From: Porites lobata
Taxonomy: Eukaryota; Cnidaria; Anthozoa; Scleractinia; Poritidae
DNA: 64,000 nucleotides
Reading direction: 5' to 3'
NCBI GenBank assembly: GCA_942486035.1
Contig: CALNXK010000021.1
Location: forward strand, 1,050,001-1,114,000
Each line of letters opens with the position of its first letter. Within the stretch, counting starts at the first letter, position 1. A program made the position numbers and the translations under genes. Below, in pieces: positions 11,500 through 23,816 of this stretch. The notes beneath the pieces were generated by a model. The model searched no databases, was not told where the DNA came from, and saw nothing but the letters and a program-made list of their open reading frames with translations.

Positions 11500-12624
11500 G
11501 GGAGCATTCATAATTTATCTAGAGGGTGGGCTATGATGATTTCCTTATTTTTTTCCTTTCATTTTTTTGAAGCCCCCCCTGATCATCTCAGGGTTTTTTT
11601 TCTGACCCCCCCTCGAGGGATGTTGATTTATCAAAGGAAAATATCGTAGCTCCCCCCTCCCCCAGCACATAAGTACAACATGTCAAACTCACCCTCAGCC
11701 ATATCAAAGTCTTGTGACAGGTATATTGAGCTTTATTGGTAATTAACATAGGGCGCAAATTAAAAAATATTTCGCAGAAGGAAAGTTGGCAACAAAAGAG
11801 ATTGCTGAATTTTCTGTAGCCTTTGTGGTTTCTGAGGAGCTGGTTAAGAATTACATAGACCATTTAAAACACTTATCCTATTGCAAAAATCTACGAACTC
11901 AGGAAACTGCTCAAAAGAGGCGCGCAAGAGCATCTAAGAGCTATGGAGATTACAATTGGGAGGAGCTTCTTCTGACTGAAGGGCTAAATTCTCTTTACGT
12001 TTCGGAACTTGACTTAATTATATTTGGAAGAATCACTCGTTACCCTGGGAAAAAAGCTGAAAAAAGAAAAACTGGAACTGATTACCACTCATTTGAAAGA
12101 GACTGGGGCTGAGGCATTGAGAACCATGACTGAAACAGGGCAACGTCTTTTACAAGAGCCAGAAGCAGTCTCAGATGATGATGATGATGATGATGACGAA
12201 GGCGACGACAATGTCTTGGGGGAAACACGGAGTGAGGAGAGCGAGTGTAAGGAGAGTGAGAGTGAGGAGAGCGAGAGTAAGGAGGGTGACGAGAGTGAGT
12301 TTGAGCCACTCGCAAAGAGACCTTGTAGCACAAGAAGTGGGCGTCATGCATCAAGTTTCATACTCTAGTTCTGTATCAACATTTTGTCGAAATGAAATAA
12401 AAGACAGGAATTATAAGAGCGCCCAACAGCATATTTTCATTTCCTTTTCTTTTTCAGGAAAAAAATGGTTGCCCCCCCCCCCCTCCGCTATGCTCGATGT
12501 AATTTTCGTTGGAAATTTTCCACAGCCCCCCCTAAATCATAGTAGGAAAAAAGAGTGATCTGACCCTCCCTCCCCCCCTCAAAACCATCATAGCCCACCC
12601 TCTAGGTAAATTATGAATACTCCC
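11500..12624. mobile_element. Inner DNA transposon nested in the GAGGCCCC element, 3-bp CAA duplication
   Basis: Inverted repeats of about 39 bp start GGGAG(C/T)ATTCATAATTTA and include TAGAGGGTGGGCTATGATG. Flanks are CAA at 11497-11499 and 12625-12627. Size is 1,125 bp. GGGA ends and a 3-bp duplication match the element at 1363-2614, and both encode proteins with acidic runs, which suggests a common family. The coding region is frameshifted (see the next entry). Confidence 0.75.
11786..12368 (+). pseudogene. Frameshifted transposon ORF with SAP-like and acidic tail
   Basis: Two overlapping frames together look like one decayed protein. The first (11786-about 12025) gives EIAEFSVAFVVSEELVKNYI, then a basic stretch, then YNWEELLLTEGL and LYVSELDLI. 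The second (about 12024-12368) continues GKKLKKEKLELITTHLKE and ends in a D/E/S-rich tail. The segment LYVSELDL plus GKK..K..LI resembles the SAP-like tail seen in many cnidarian transposon proteins (from general knowledge, not searched). A +1 shift near 12020 breaks the frame. No catalytic core is present. Confidence 0.5.
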
Positions 12625-13379
12625 CAAATGCTCAGGACGGCAACTAACTAATAAAGGAACAAAATGAAAAAGGACTTTGGTAGCAGGCGATATGTAGAAA
12701 TTAAGGGCATTAGGTAAGCTAATTATATCAACTGGTATACAAAGGTGATTTTGGTGGCAACATTTGTTAACTTTCCACTTGATATCCACCATATTTTGAA
12801 TGACAGCAGTTTAAACAACTGTCACAATAAGCTCCTTGAAAACTATACTTTTCCAGTTTACGTTTTAATGCCAGTGAACGAATATTATAAAATATATCGT
12901 AGCAAGTAACATATGAAAAATGGCCGATACTTTAATTTCCGGGATATTTGTGACCGGAATTTATGGGATACGGGATATTTGGTCAAAAAATTACAGGGAT
13001 ACGGGATATTAAGACCCCCCCCCCCCCTAATGGGGCCTCCTTGTTTTGCTCTTTCTCGCGGACATTGACATGTATATAGAAACCCCTGCAAACTGTTCAT
13101 CAAATAACTCATGGTTTAAAGCTTGACAAGTAAATTCTTCAATGGTCAGCATAATACTTTCAATACTTGGTTCAATATATAACGAAAATCTTGCGAAACT
13201 TAGCGAATACCGAGACCTACAATAGCCCTCTTGAATCTCTTCGCCTTCTTTTTAAAAACAGTTCGACTCTGATAACCATAGAACTGTTAAAGGCTATAAA
13301 TACTTCAATGGTCCGTTAGTGCTGCGTGCAACAAAGGGAATAGGAGACGTCTGCAAGCAGGCAACCTAGTGCTTGGCTC

Positions 13380-13620
13380 GAAATTTTAGGTACAAGTAAA
13401 GAAAATAGTGTACAAAATACTCACGTTTCCATGTTGCTGTTTCCGTAAAATTTTGTTCCCTTTGTAAAACGGCCACACTACTGGCGCGAAATTTGAAGTC
13501 ACGTGACGCGGCCGGAGGCGGGAACAATTAATGCGATGTTCGCGTAACCAAACGAGCCAGAGGGCGGGCTGGGACAAGGGGGTAGTGTGTCGTCCAAGAC
13601 GGTGATTAACGACGGGGAAG
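13380..13620. promoter_or_regulatory. Promoter-like E-box block (unit B copy)
   Basis: Copy of the block at 4380, with TCACGTGA at 13499-13506 and ATGGAAAC directly before GTGAGT on the minus strand (ATG at 13442-13440). Confidence 0.3.
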
Positions 13621-15220
13621 GACGTTTAATGAGGGATTTACGTTGCCTTAAAATACTCATCTTCAGAAAAAAAGGTTTGAACGTTCTTTTAATAAAGAGA
13701 CAAAAATCAGCGTTCATACAAATGGTAAAGCCATTTACAAAGGAGACAGAAGATTCTTACAAAACTAAGCAGTTTTAACTTTCACGCACGTGAGTTGTTA
13801 GGACGTTGATGTTTAACATATTCCGTTACAGTACAAGAGTACTGTGATCTGTAGAAAACTGCCTGCTCCCGGCCGCAGCAAAGGATCGAGGATATTGAAA
13901 GAAAGGTAAATAGGATAAGTAGGAGACGACTAGAAAAGAAAAAGAAAAAAGCATTTACAGAAGACAAATTCTTTAATTCAGTCATGTAACCGACTTCACC
14001 CAATACGAATATAAATGTAAGGCGTTACAAAGTTAGCTACGTAACATATTTTTACAATAACTTACAAAATTGTTCTATAAACTTATAACTGTTAATACTA
14101 GGGCTGATAGCATTCCAAGGGTAAACCATAGAACAAAAGCGAAGAAATATTTATTTTCTTCTTGGAGCTGAGAGAGGGTCAAAGAGACGTATCTATTGCT
14201 GGAAAGTAAAGCTGCGCAATCAACATTTATCCTCTGTGTACGTCAAGAGCTCAACGAGAAGGAGAAAAACTATTTGTACCAGTGAAAATATATGTCAGAA
14301 ATTTCTTACGCTTTATGTGGTTAGTGTGAAGGAAAGTAATACTGACACAAATGGGCCCCCACCCACACCCGCAGCACTTAACCCAAATATTGCCAGCGTC
14401 ATTCTCCACACTGTTCAGTATATGTTATCTTCGGTACTGGTGAGGAGAATTTGTATAACAATCAAGAAATGTTTTACTTGCATTTCCTGTTTTCTCACAA
14501 CCGTTATTTTTGATTTAGCACAGTTACCAAGAGGAGAAATTAAATGATCACCTATGTTAGGGGTTTTGACAAGGGTTAACTGAAGCTTTTTCAAGCCCGA
14601 CCCACCGTTATGAGATGAGAGGTGATACAGGGACCTTAAATATGGTAATAGTACAATCAACGTAAATAGAAAATAAAAATACACAAAGTTACTTATTTAC
14701 TTTTTTGACTGCATAGCTAACATACATTATCCGCCTTTTTAAACAAGGTGTATTTTGACACCCCCTTTATCACTACAAATGGACGATCCAAAGAATTTAA
14801 AGCAAAATTTACAAGCTGTATGCACATCTTCTTTAAAACTATTTTATAAATCACGGTAGCAAAACTGATGGATTGTCCTTATCCCTTTGAGAAGTCACAA
14901 GAAACAACCTCGATCCCAGGGTTCTCTCCTACCCGTCCCTATGGAGCGAGTAGGACAGAACCTGGGAACCAAGTTTTCACAAGAAAGAGCAGCCTGATGT
15001 ATACTTGAAGAAAGGAGAGAACGGCGCCTTTTTTCCTTGCCGCCGAGTATTTTTTAATGTTTGTTTGTGGATGGTGTAAGTTGAACGGATTTGTTTCTTT
15101 CCTTGTGTGATAGATGCACGCACAAAATACAATTATGTCTTTTTTCTTGAGAGGGGGCGCGTATCGAGCGCGTCGCCTGCTTGAGGATTGTTATCAGTTG
15201 GCTGTGTATAAGATGAGGGG

Positions 15221-15303
15221 TTAATGTTTGGGTGGATTGGGCAGCCTCATTTGGTATGGGGACTGATGCTGTTGCTGTGCTTGCTGCTGCTGCTGCTGCT
15301 GCT
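15221..15303 (-). pseudogene. Truncated last-exon fragment of the EP400-like gene (unit B)
   Basis: The minus strand encodes a Q-run, AQQQHQSPYQMRLPNPPKH and the original TAA stop. One R-to-P change and S for P separate it from the gene. The same junction (CTG tract to TATCCTTTTTCC) is present as in units A and C. A 69-codon frame (15221-15430) spans the junction. Confidence 0.75.
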
Positions 15304-16743
15304 GTATCCTTTTTCCAATTAATGGATTGACCAAGTAACCATGTTGTCTTAAGATGTCCCAGACTACGTTTTGAAATGTCCCTAAATTACATGGCTCTAA
15401 AAGATCAGATTGCGTTTCAGTCCCATACACCCTATTCTCATGTGCCTATTCTGTGTATAAACCTAACAGATTACTCTCCGTCGCATCTTGGCCGATGTTT
15501 CTATGGCAGTCGTAAAAACGCGATTAGATAGAGTGAAACGCTCAGCTGTATTAAAGTAACTGCGTAGTATAAGGCCCTTATACACTTGTACAGATGTGGG
15601 TGTCTTAAGGGCTTTTAAAAATTAACAATACTGAGAGTGAATATAATGTTACTGAGAAGTAGATACCACTTATTTTGTGGACAATTATTCTCATCTTTAA
15701 CTAAGAACCTGTGCTCAACTTCGCACCTTGGTTCATCACTACTGAATCCAACATCTAAGAACCATTTCTGAATCAGCCTTTCACAGAAGATCACGGGTTC
15801 TTTATGCGGGTTTCGTTGTATTCTTATTCGCCATTAAAATGACTGGTCGACCTCTAATTTATCACGGCTATTGAAATACGAGGTTTGAAATATATTTACG
15901 TTTTATTTGAATTCAAACATACAGAATTTTTTACTTCTCACGGAGGTTATTTGCTAAACACCAAACTTTAAGTTGCTAGTGTTGGATTTTTAGTAGCAGG
16001 TATAGATTGCGCAAAATTCGGCTTTTATCAATTTCCAATTTTTTTGTTTATTGTTGTCATAGTAATATCGATTTTAGTTAAAACTACGTTTTGACAAACT
16101 TCAATCCATAGTCAATCACTGGCAAAATTTTATAGCGATCGGACATGGATAAAATCCCCTTTAAGGCGACTGAAAAATATCGGTATGGTCTCCGAAAAAC
16201 TCTATCGAAACACCTTAATACACGTCATCATTATTTTCGTAAGCGGACTTGCTACCATGGTAACGTCAAGTTGTTTTGAAGATCTGCGTTATTTTTGTAT
16301 AATCGGAAATTGTTTCCAACCGCCGGTCTGCAAGTCTGTGTAACCCTCTCAGCGGGGGTCATATTTTGCACGTAAGTGTTCAAGGTGGGGTAACCCGCCT
16401 AGCCTATTTCGGATTCGTGTTTACAACAAATTCGTTGACTGAACAACTAACTACCTTTAGCCGAGGCTTTGCATCATTAAAAGTGACAATAGAAAGCCAC
16501 AACACTAAAGGGATGCAGCAAGTGCCAGAGTAGAAGAGAATTAACCGCCAACACAAGTCGTTTTCTCGCCATTTTGTTTGGTTTACATGCATATTGACCA
16601 TCTAATAATATTGAGAAAATGCAGCCTAGGATGACGGGGTGGCAACATTGCGTCTAAACGCAGTTTATATTTTCACTCCATCTGAGCGGGTTACGACACC
16701 TACCTAGGGTCCCCCACCTCCATGTAACAGGCCCTTAATTGTT

Positions 16744-17646
16744 TTAGTGGCGACACGGGAGTACGCTTCGAAGTATGTTTATAACAGCATGTCGAATGTG
16801 TCTCATCTTCCAGCTGTAGATCAAAGGATTGAGAGATGAATTGGAAAGCATAAGTGTAAAAACATAATCCCACAAATGCTGTATCAAGGCAGTTTCATCA
16901 CAGAATAGATCGGCAAGGTTGACACAAAAGATTGGCACATAACAAGCCAAAAACAGGAAATAGATGTAAAATGTAGCAAGTGCAGTTTTTCTCAGCCTCA
17001 CAGCATTTTTCGTTTCGCTATTCTGTACTTCGTCTTGTACTTGCAGAGCTTGGATGTGGCCTGTGTGGTGTCGTACAGATGCGTATATCTTATAGTGGAG
17101 AAATCCTGTAGTTATGAAACAAACAGCGTCTCTGGCTGCAAACATAATCCCAGGAACGTTTTTTGGAATCCATTCCAAACGAGCTGCAGGGAAAACTAAA
17201 GAAAGAAATGCGCTGATAACCCAAATAGATATCACTACAGCAATAACACGCTTGTGGGTTACAAGTTCCTGGTATCTGAGATGAAGATGAATGGCTAAGA
17301 ATCTATCAACAGTTATAGCGACAACACTAAAAAACGATACACAAGCAAGTATATTCTTCTGAAGGGCCGAGAAAATGTTAAATACTGTACCATAAGCATT
17401 ATCACTAGTGTTTTGTTGTATTTGAATAATGAGCTGTGCAACAAAAACAGGGTGGGCAAGTAAACCAACACCGAGATCAGAAGCAGCCAAACTCAAGAGC
17501 AATGTTTTCAAAGTCCTTGGCAACGACGACGTTTTCCTCAGCGCTTGTATTGTTATGATGTTTAACACGATAGCGGTGTAAAACAAGAAAACGTTAAAGA
17601 TGCAGTTAGTGACCAGCGTTGAATACAAACCCTCCGCTGCTGTCAT
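16744..17646 (-). CDS. Class A G-protein-coupled receptor, copy 2
   Basis: Intronless, 300 codons, co-linear with copy 1 and identical over long stretches (TM1-TM2, the DRF region through TM4, TM6-TM7). It keeps N1.50, D2.50, DRF, W4.50, CYVP and NPLIY and also lacks the TM3 cysteine and TM5 proline. The ECL1/TM3 block after SDNAY reads GTVFNIFSALQKNILACVSF and differs from copy 1 at most positions. The C-terminus ends PCRH, with a cysteine that could be palmitoylated (inference). All features of an expressed receptor are intact. The ligand is unknown. Confidence 0.88.
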   Translation of the reverse strand: MTAAEGLYSTLVTNCIFNVFLFYTAIVLNIITIQALRKTSSLPRTLKTLLLSLAASDLGVGLLAHPVFVAQLIIQIQQNTSDNAYGTVFNIFSALQKNILACVSFFSVVAITVDRFLAIHLHLRYQELVTHKRVIAVVISIWVISAFLSLVFPAARLEWIPKNVPGIMFAARDAVCFITTGFLHYKIYASVRHHTGHIQALQVQDEVQNSETKNAVRLRKTALATFYIYFLFLACYVPIFCVNLADLFCDETALIQHLWDYVFTLMLSNSSLNPLIYSWKMRHIRHAVINILRSVLPCRH

Positions 17647-20099
17647 TGTGAGAGGTTATAAAAAAACTGCAATGACGTGTTTGTGCTTCCTAGGTAAAGG
17701 AAGATTTTTGCAAAGTTTCCATTCGCCTGTTTGAAGCATGTTTCACACGAGCACCTGCCCCACTTTGCAGTCTTCCGCTCTATTTTTTCCGTTTCGCAAT
17801 TTCTTAGCCCATTGACTGCTTATAAAGTCTACAATAAAATATTCATTTTACCCTTATTTAAATTTGTTTTCTAACTGAACTGACTGGGGGAGGGCAGGAG
17901 ACTCCCATTCAGATTACCTAAGGCTACCCTGTAGGCCCTGCCCTAAGTAGGGTATCATTCATTTGGTACTGTAGTCCTTCGATAGAGTGCCCAATATCAC
18001 GGGACCTCAGCGGTCTTAAAGTCCTAAAACTAAGGTATCTTTTAACGCACTATTAACAAAAACCATCCAACAACACTCACTCCAAATTTGTATGCGTTAC
18101 GAATTGTCCATGTAAACGTTTTGCATTACCGATTTTCCTTCAAACAGGGTGTCATTTTTTTTTGATGGACGTTATTTCCCTTGACAAAATAAGCCTAAAA
18201 ACCTTCATGACACGCGCCTATCCTAACTTGGCTTAAGTACTCCCCCCGAAGATGTTATCATCTAGGCCAAGTTTTGCAGATGACGCAGAGAACACGAAAC
18301 ACAAATTTTAATAAAGGATTCTTTAGTGTCAATTCGAGCTCAAAAAGCTCATTAGACGGCACACCGCCGAAATTGGAATTTATTTCAATACTTATTTAAC
18401 TTTTTGAGAATACAATCAGGGATGATGGTAATACAGCAGCTGGTTCTTGGTGCATCACAAATATCAACGGTAGAAAAGCAGGAACTAAACATATCATGGC
18501 CCCTCAGTCGGCATAAGTTCAAAAATGGATCAATAAAAACCTGTTACAACTCTTGGTTATAGTGTGATCTTTACTTACAACGAATGCCTTTTGGTCTTTT
18601 AAGGATGTTTCCCCTAATTATTTGTGCATATTCTTACTGAAAACGTGACTCATGTTGCAATGTCACAACCCGCGCACAAGCCAGCAAGCTATTACGGTAC
18701 CTTAGACAGCTTTAAATGGTCGCTGACTCTGACACTGAATAATTTGCTTTACCAATTTGTGGGAGATAAAAAGATAAAATTGATCAACAAAAACATGTCT
18801 CTGAGAACTTTTTAAGTTTTTAATTTTTCAGTCAACACGACGTCGATTCGTCATCAATAAAAAATAAACTTCGTTACAGAGAGATGAAACTTTATTGCGA
18901 AAAAGTATAATATCTCCTTTGCTGCGGGAATGCAGTGAATCGAGACAGTTAAACTACAAAAAAATAAATATGTAAATCAATAATAATAATATAATAATAA
19001 TAATAATAATAATAAGACGAAGAAGAAGAAGAAGAACTGAATAAAGACATATAAGTTAAAAAAATAGTAATAATAAGACAAGCACAAACAGGGACAAAAA
19101 CTTTGCTGGTAGGTCTTAGTCAAAACAAGGTACATATCTATAGAACCTGATCCGACTGTCACCTGATCCAGGATCTTCATTTACAGTTTATGTTCAACAG
19201 TCCAAGTTGACGAGTTTTAACAATTTAGACTGAAATATTAACCATCTGTCAAAAAAATGACATGCTTTTTTAAACAATAACTGCCATTAATTCCAAAGTC
19301 TTTTTTTGTTTTAGTCATTGTTATCAAAGGTTTTAACGGGAGTACCTGGGGAGTACTAAAAGTTATTTAGCTGCGTAAAAGGAAGAAGAATTACCAAGTC
19401 CTAACTGACGATTAAAGTGCTCTTCCCTTTTAGTCGTTTTATTTTATATTATCTGGTTAAAAAAATGTATGCTTTCTTTCAAAGCTACAGCTACTGTTTT
19501 TGATGTAATAGGTAGTTGTTATTGGCTGGTAGCGATCACCTGGTTTCTTCGCCCCACCATTCAGGCAATCTTTTACGCGTAGGGAGAGAATCCATGCGCG
19601 CGCGACTATCGCGAATCCGCTCAGGCTAATTTCAGTTCTTTAACGGCCAGTGTCCACAAACGACCTTTCGACTTGTATTTTCGCCTATTTATTACATACA
19701 CATCACCGTTGACCTAACAATTTTGTCGCAGCTTAACGAGAACTTTTTGTATAAACTATTCTTTCAAATGTTGACATTGTTTTGCTCTTTCTCGTCGACA
19801 TTGACATGTATATAGAAACCCCTGCAAACTGTTCATCAAAATAACTCATGGTTTAAAGCTTGACAAGTAAATTCTTTAATGGTCGGCATAATACTTTCAA
19901 TACTTGGTTCAATATATAACGAAAATCTTGAGAAACTTAGCGAATACCGAGACCTACAAAAGCCCTCTTGAATCTCTTCGCCTTCTTTTTAAAACAGTTC
20001 GTTCGACTCTGATAACCATAGAACTGTTAAAGGCTATAAATACATCAATGGTTCGCTAGTGCTGCCTGCAACAAAGGGAATAGGAGAGGTCTGCACACG

Positions 20100-20326
20100 C
20101 GTAAGCTAGGGCTTGGCTCGAAATTTTAGGTAAAAGTAAAGAAAATAGTGTGCAAAATACTCACGTTTCCATGTTGCTGTTTCCGTAAAATTTTGTTCCC
20201 TTTGTGAAACGGCCACAGTGTTGGCGCGAAATTTGAAGTCACGTGACGCGGCCGGAGGCGGGAACAATTAATGCGATGTTCGCGTAACCAAACGAGCCAC
20301 AGGACGGGCTGGGACAAGGGGGCAGT
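20100..20326. promoter_or_regulatory. Promoter-like E-box block (unit C copy)
   Basis: Copy of the block at 4380, with TCACGTGA at 20239-20246. It is interrupted on its right side by the MITE at 20327. Confidence 0.3.
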
Positions 20327-20561
20327 AAAGAGATTAAGATTCACGTTTACGCCAAACGGCAAACGTGAATTTGCACCACGTGATCAAGTTTTCCTCTTAA
20401 TTGTCGTTTACTGTTTATTACTTCTACCCCAAAACAAGTAGTTTCAAGCCAGCTTTCTCCATAAGAATTGTTCAGGACAGTTTTCATCTGCTTATTTTTC
20501 TCTCTGAGAAATTCTCAACTTGAATGTGACGTTTGCCGTAAACGTGAATCTTAATCTCTCT
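20327..20561. mobile_element. 235-bp MITE, AGT target duplication
   Basis: The ends are inverted repeats of about 30 bp containing GAGATTAAGATTCACGTTTA. It is flanked by AGT at 20324-20326 and 20562-20564; units B and D have the uninterrupted site. No coding capacity. Confidence 0.8.
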
Positions 20562-22198
20562 AGTGTGTCGTCTAAGACGGTGATTAACGACGGGGAAGGG
20601 GGTTTCATAAGGGATTTACGTTGTTTTAAAATACTCATCTTCAGAAAAGAAGGTTTGAACGTTCTTTTAAAAAAGAGACAAAAATCAGCGTTCATACAAA
20701 TGGTAAAGCCATTTACAAAGGAGACAGAAGATTCTTACAAAACTAAGTAGTTTTAACTTTCATGCACGTGAGTTGTTAGGACGTTGATGTTTAACATATT
20801 CCGTTACAGTACAAGAGTACTGTGATCTGTAGAAAACTGCCCGCTCCCGGTCGCAGCAAAGGATCGAGGATATTGAAAGAAAGGTAAATAGGATAAGTAG
20901 GAGACGACTAGAAAAGAAAAAGAAAAAAGTATTTACAGAAGACAAATTCTTTAATTCAGTCATGTAACCGACTTCACCCAATACGAATATAAATGTAAGG
21001 CGTTACAAAGTTAGCTACGTAACATACTTTTACAATAACTTACAAAATTGTTCTATAAACTTATAACTGTTAAGACTAGGGCTGATAGCATTCAAAGGTG
21101 AAACCATAGAACAAAAGCGAAGAAATATTTATTTTCTTCTTGGAGCTGATAGAGGGTCATAGAGACGTATCTATTGCTGGAAAGTAAAGCTGCACAATCA
21201 ACATTTATCCTTTGTGTACGTCAAGAGCTCAGCGAGAAGGAGAAAAACTATTTGTACCAGTGAAAATATATGTTAGAAATTTCTTACGCTTTATGTGGTT
21301 AGTGTGAAGGAAAGCAATACTAACACAAATGGACCCCCACCCACACCCTCAGCACTTAACCCAAATATTGCCAGTGTCATTCTCCACACTGTTCAGTACA
21401 TGTTATCTTCGGTACTGGTGAGGAGAATTTGTATAATAATCAAGAAATGTTTTATTTGCATTTCCTATTTCGTCACAACTTTTATTTTTGATTGAGCAGA
21501 GTTACCAAGAGGAGAAATAGAATGATCACCTATGTTAGGGGTTTTGACAAGGGTTAACTGAAGCGTTTTCAAGCCCGACCAACTGTTATGAGACGAGAGG
21601 TGATACAGGGACCTTAAATATGGTAATAGTACAATCAACGTAAATAGAAAATAAAAATACACAAAGTTACTTATTTACTTCTTTGACTGCATAGCTAACA
21701 TACATTATCCGCCTTTTTAAACAAGGTGTATTTACATCCCGTCTATCACTACAAATGGACGATCCAAAGAATTTAAAGCAAAATTTACAAGTTGTATGCA
21801 CGTCTTCTTTAAAACTATTTTATAAATCACGGTAGCAAAACTGATGGATTGTCCTTATCCCTTTGAGAAGTCACAAGAAACAACCTCGATCCCAGGGTTC
21901 TCTCCTACCCGTCCCTATGGAGCGAGTAGGACAGAACCTGGGAACCAAGTTTTCACAAGAAAGAGCAGCCTGATGTATACTTGAAGAAAGGAGAGAACGG
22001 CGCCTTTTTTCCTTGCCGCCGAGTATTTTTTAATGTTTGTTTGTGGATTGTGTAAGTTGAACGGATTTGTTTCTTTCCTTGTGTGATAGATGCACACACA
22101 AAATATAATTCTGTCGTTTTTCTTAAGAGGGGGCGCGTATTCGAGCGCGTCGCCTGCTTGAGGATTGTTAACTAGTTGGCTGTGTATAAGATGAGGGG

Positions 22199-22276
22199 TT
22201 AATGTTTGGGTGAATTGCGCAGCCTCATTTGGTATGGGGACTGATGCTGTTGCTGTGCTTGCTGCTGCTGCTGCTG
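22199..22276 (-). pseudogene. Truncated last-exon fragment of the EP400-like gene (unit C)
   Basis: The minus strand encodes a Q-run, AQQQHQSPYQMRLRNSPKH and the TAA stop, with one P-to-S change. The junction sequence matches units A and B. A 67-codon frame (22199-22402) spans it. Confidence 0.75.
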
Positions 22277-23816
22277 TATCCTTTTTCCAATTAATGGATT
22301 GACCAAGTAACCATGTTGTCTTAAGATGTCCCAGACTACGTTTTGAAATGTCCCTAAATTATATGGCTCTGAAAGATCAGATTGCGTTTCAGTCCCATAC
22401 ACCCTATTCTCATGCGCGTATTCTGTGTATAAGCCTAACAGATTACTCTCCGTCTCATCTTGGCCGATGTTTCTATGGCAGTCGTAAAAACGCGATTAGA
22501 TAGAGTGAAACGCTCAGCTGTATTAAAGTAACTGCGTAGTATAAGGACACCCAGACGGAAATTTGTTTTGTTAACCACATGTAAGAACCTCTTCAGCCTG
22601 ACAAATGAAGCAATATCTTATTCAAAAAAAGGAAATAAAGCGCAGAAAACACTTGTACAGATGTGGGTGTCTTAAGGACCATTGAATATAATGAGAGTGA
22701 ATATAATGTTACTAAGAAGTAGATACCTCTTATTTCGTGGACAATTATTCTCATCCTTAACTAAGAACCTGTGCTCAACTTCGCACCTTGGTTCATCACT
22801 ACTGAATCCAACATCTAAGAATCATTCCTGAATCAGCCTTTCACAAAAGATCACGGGTTCTTTATGCAGGTTTCGTTGTATTCTTATTCGCCATTAAAAT
22901 GACTGGTCGACCTCTAATTTATCACGGCTATTGAAATACGAGGTTTGAAATATATTTACGTTTTATTTGAATTCAAACATACAGAATTTTTTACTTCTCC
23001 CGGAGGTTATTTGCTAAACACCAAACTTTAAGTTCCTTGTGTTGGATTTTTAATAGCAGGTCTAGATTGCGCAAAATCCGGCTCTTATCAATTTCCAATT
23101 TTTTTGTTTATTGTTGTCATAGTAATATCGATTTTACTTAAAACTACGTTTTGACAAACTTCAATCCGTAGTCAATCACTGGCGAAAATTTTATAGCGAT
23201 CGGAAATGGATAAAATCCCTTTTAAGGCGACTGAAAAATATCGGTATGGCCTCCGAAAAACTCTATCGAAACACCTTAATACAACTCATTATTTTTGGCA
23301 AGCGGACTTGCTACCATGGTAACGTCAAGTTGTTTTGGAGATCTGCGTTATTTTTGTATAATCGGAAATTGTTTCCAACCGCCGGTCTGCAAGTCTGGGT
23401 AACCCTCTCAGAGGGGGTCATATTTTGCATTTATTAAAGTGTTCAAGGTGGGGTAACCCGCCTAGCCTATTTCGGATTCGTGTTTACAACAAATTCGTTG
23501 ACTGAACAACTAACTACCTTTAGCCGAGGCTTTGCATCATTAAAAGTGGCAATAAAAAGTCACAACACTAAAGGGAAGCAGCAAGTGCCAGAGTAGAAGA
23601 GAATTAACCGCCAACACACGTCGTTTTCTCGCCATTTTGTTTGGTTTACATGTTCGGGACATGTATAGCTACCATCTAATAATATTGAGAAAGTGCAGCC
23701 CGGGATGACGGGGTTTCAAGATTGCGTCTAAACGCGGTCATATTTTTACTCCTCCTGAGCGGGTTACGCCATCTCTCTAGGTTCCCCCAACTCCATGTAA
23801 CAGGCCCTTAATTGTT

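Larger units (their letters stand above)
10899..13040. mobile_element. DNA transposon with GAGGCCCCATTAGGGG ends (host of a nested element)
   Basis: Terminal inverted repeats GAGGCCCCATTAGGGG are followed at both ends by several subterminal copies of GGGATACGGGATATT. It is flanked by TTGTT (10894-10898 and 13041-13045); units B and C show one uninterrupted TTGTT, the empty site. There is one unexplained extra C at the right boundary. Without the inner element it is about 1.0 kb and has no recognisable transposase, so it is non-autonomous. Superfamily not assigned. Confidence 0.8.
4222..13222. repeat. Tandem duplication unit A
   Basis: First of three full direct repeats. In order it holds: an approximately 2.1-kb segment homologous to the true 3' flank of the remodeller gene; a fragment of that gene's last exon (6296-6370); a stretch ending in the 7TM receptor gene (7888-8790); the receptor's 5' flank; and a linker. 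It is longer than its sisters because a nested pair of transposons (10899-13040) sits near its right end. A 77-bp palindromic insertion at 5434 is also private to this unit. Apart from these, unit A aligns nearly base for base with B and C. Confidence 0.85.
13223..19969. repeat. Tandem duplication unit B
   Basis: Second full unit, about 6.75 kb, with the same order as A: remodeller 3' flank copy, last-exon fragment (15221-15303), receptor (16744-17646), flank, linker. About 110 bp present in A and C near 15570 are missing here. B keeps the empty site for the nested transposons of unit A (near 19785) and for the 235-bp MITE of unit C, so both insertions came after the duplications. Confidence 0.85.

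Noticed and set aside
13782..14003. 73-codon frame repeated in units B, C and D with a hydrophobic F/L/S run
   Set aside because: The hydrophobic part comes from a pyrimidine-rich run, unit A is frameshifted by a 4-base insertion, and the repeats are too young for conservation to mean much.
14236..14684. Overlapping plus and minus frames repeated in all units
   Set aside because: Open on both strands with no recognisable domain; identity reflects recent duplication.
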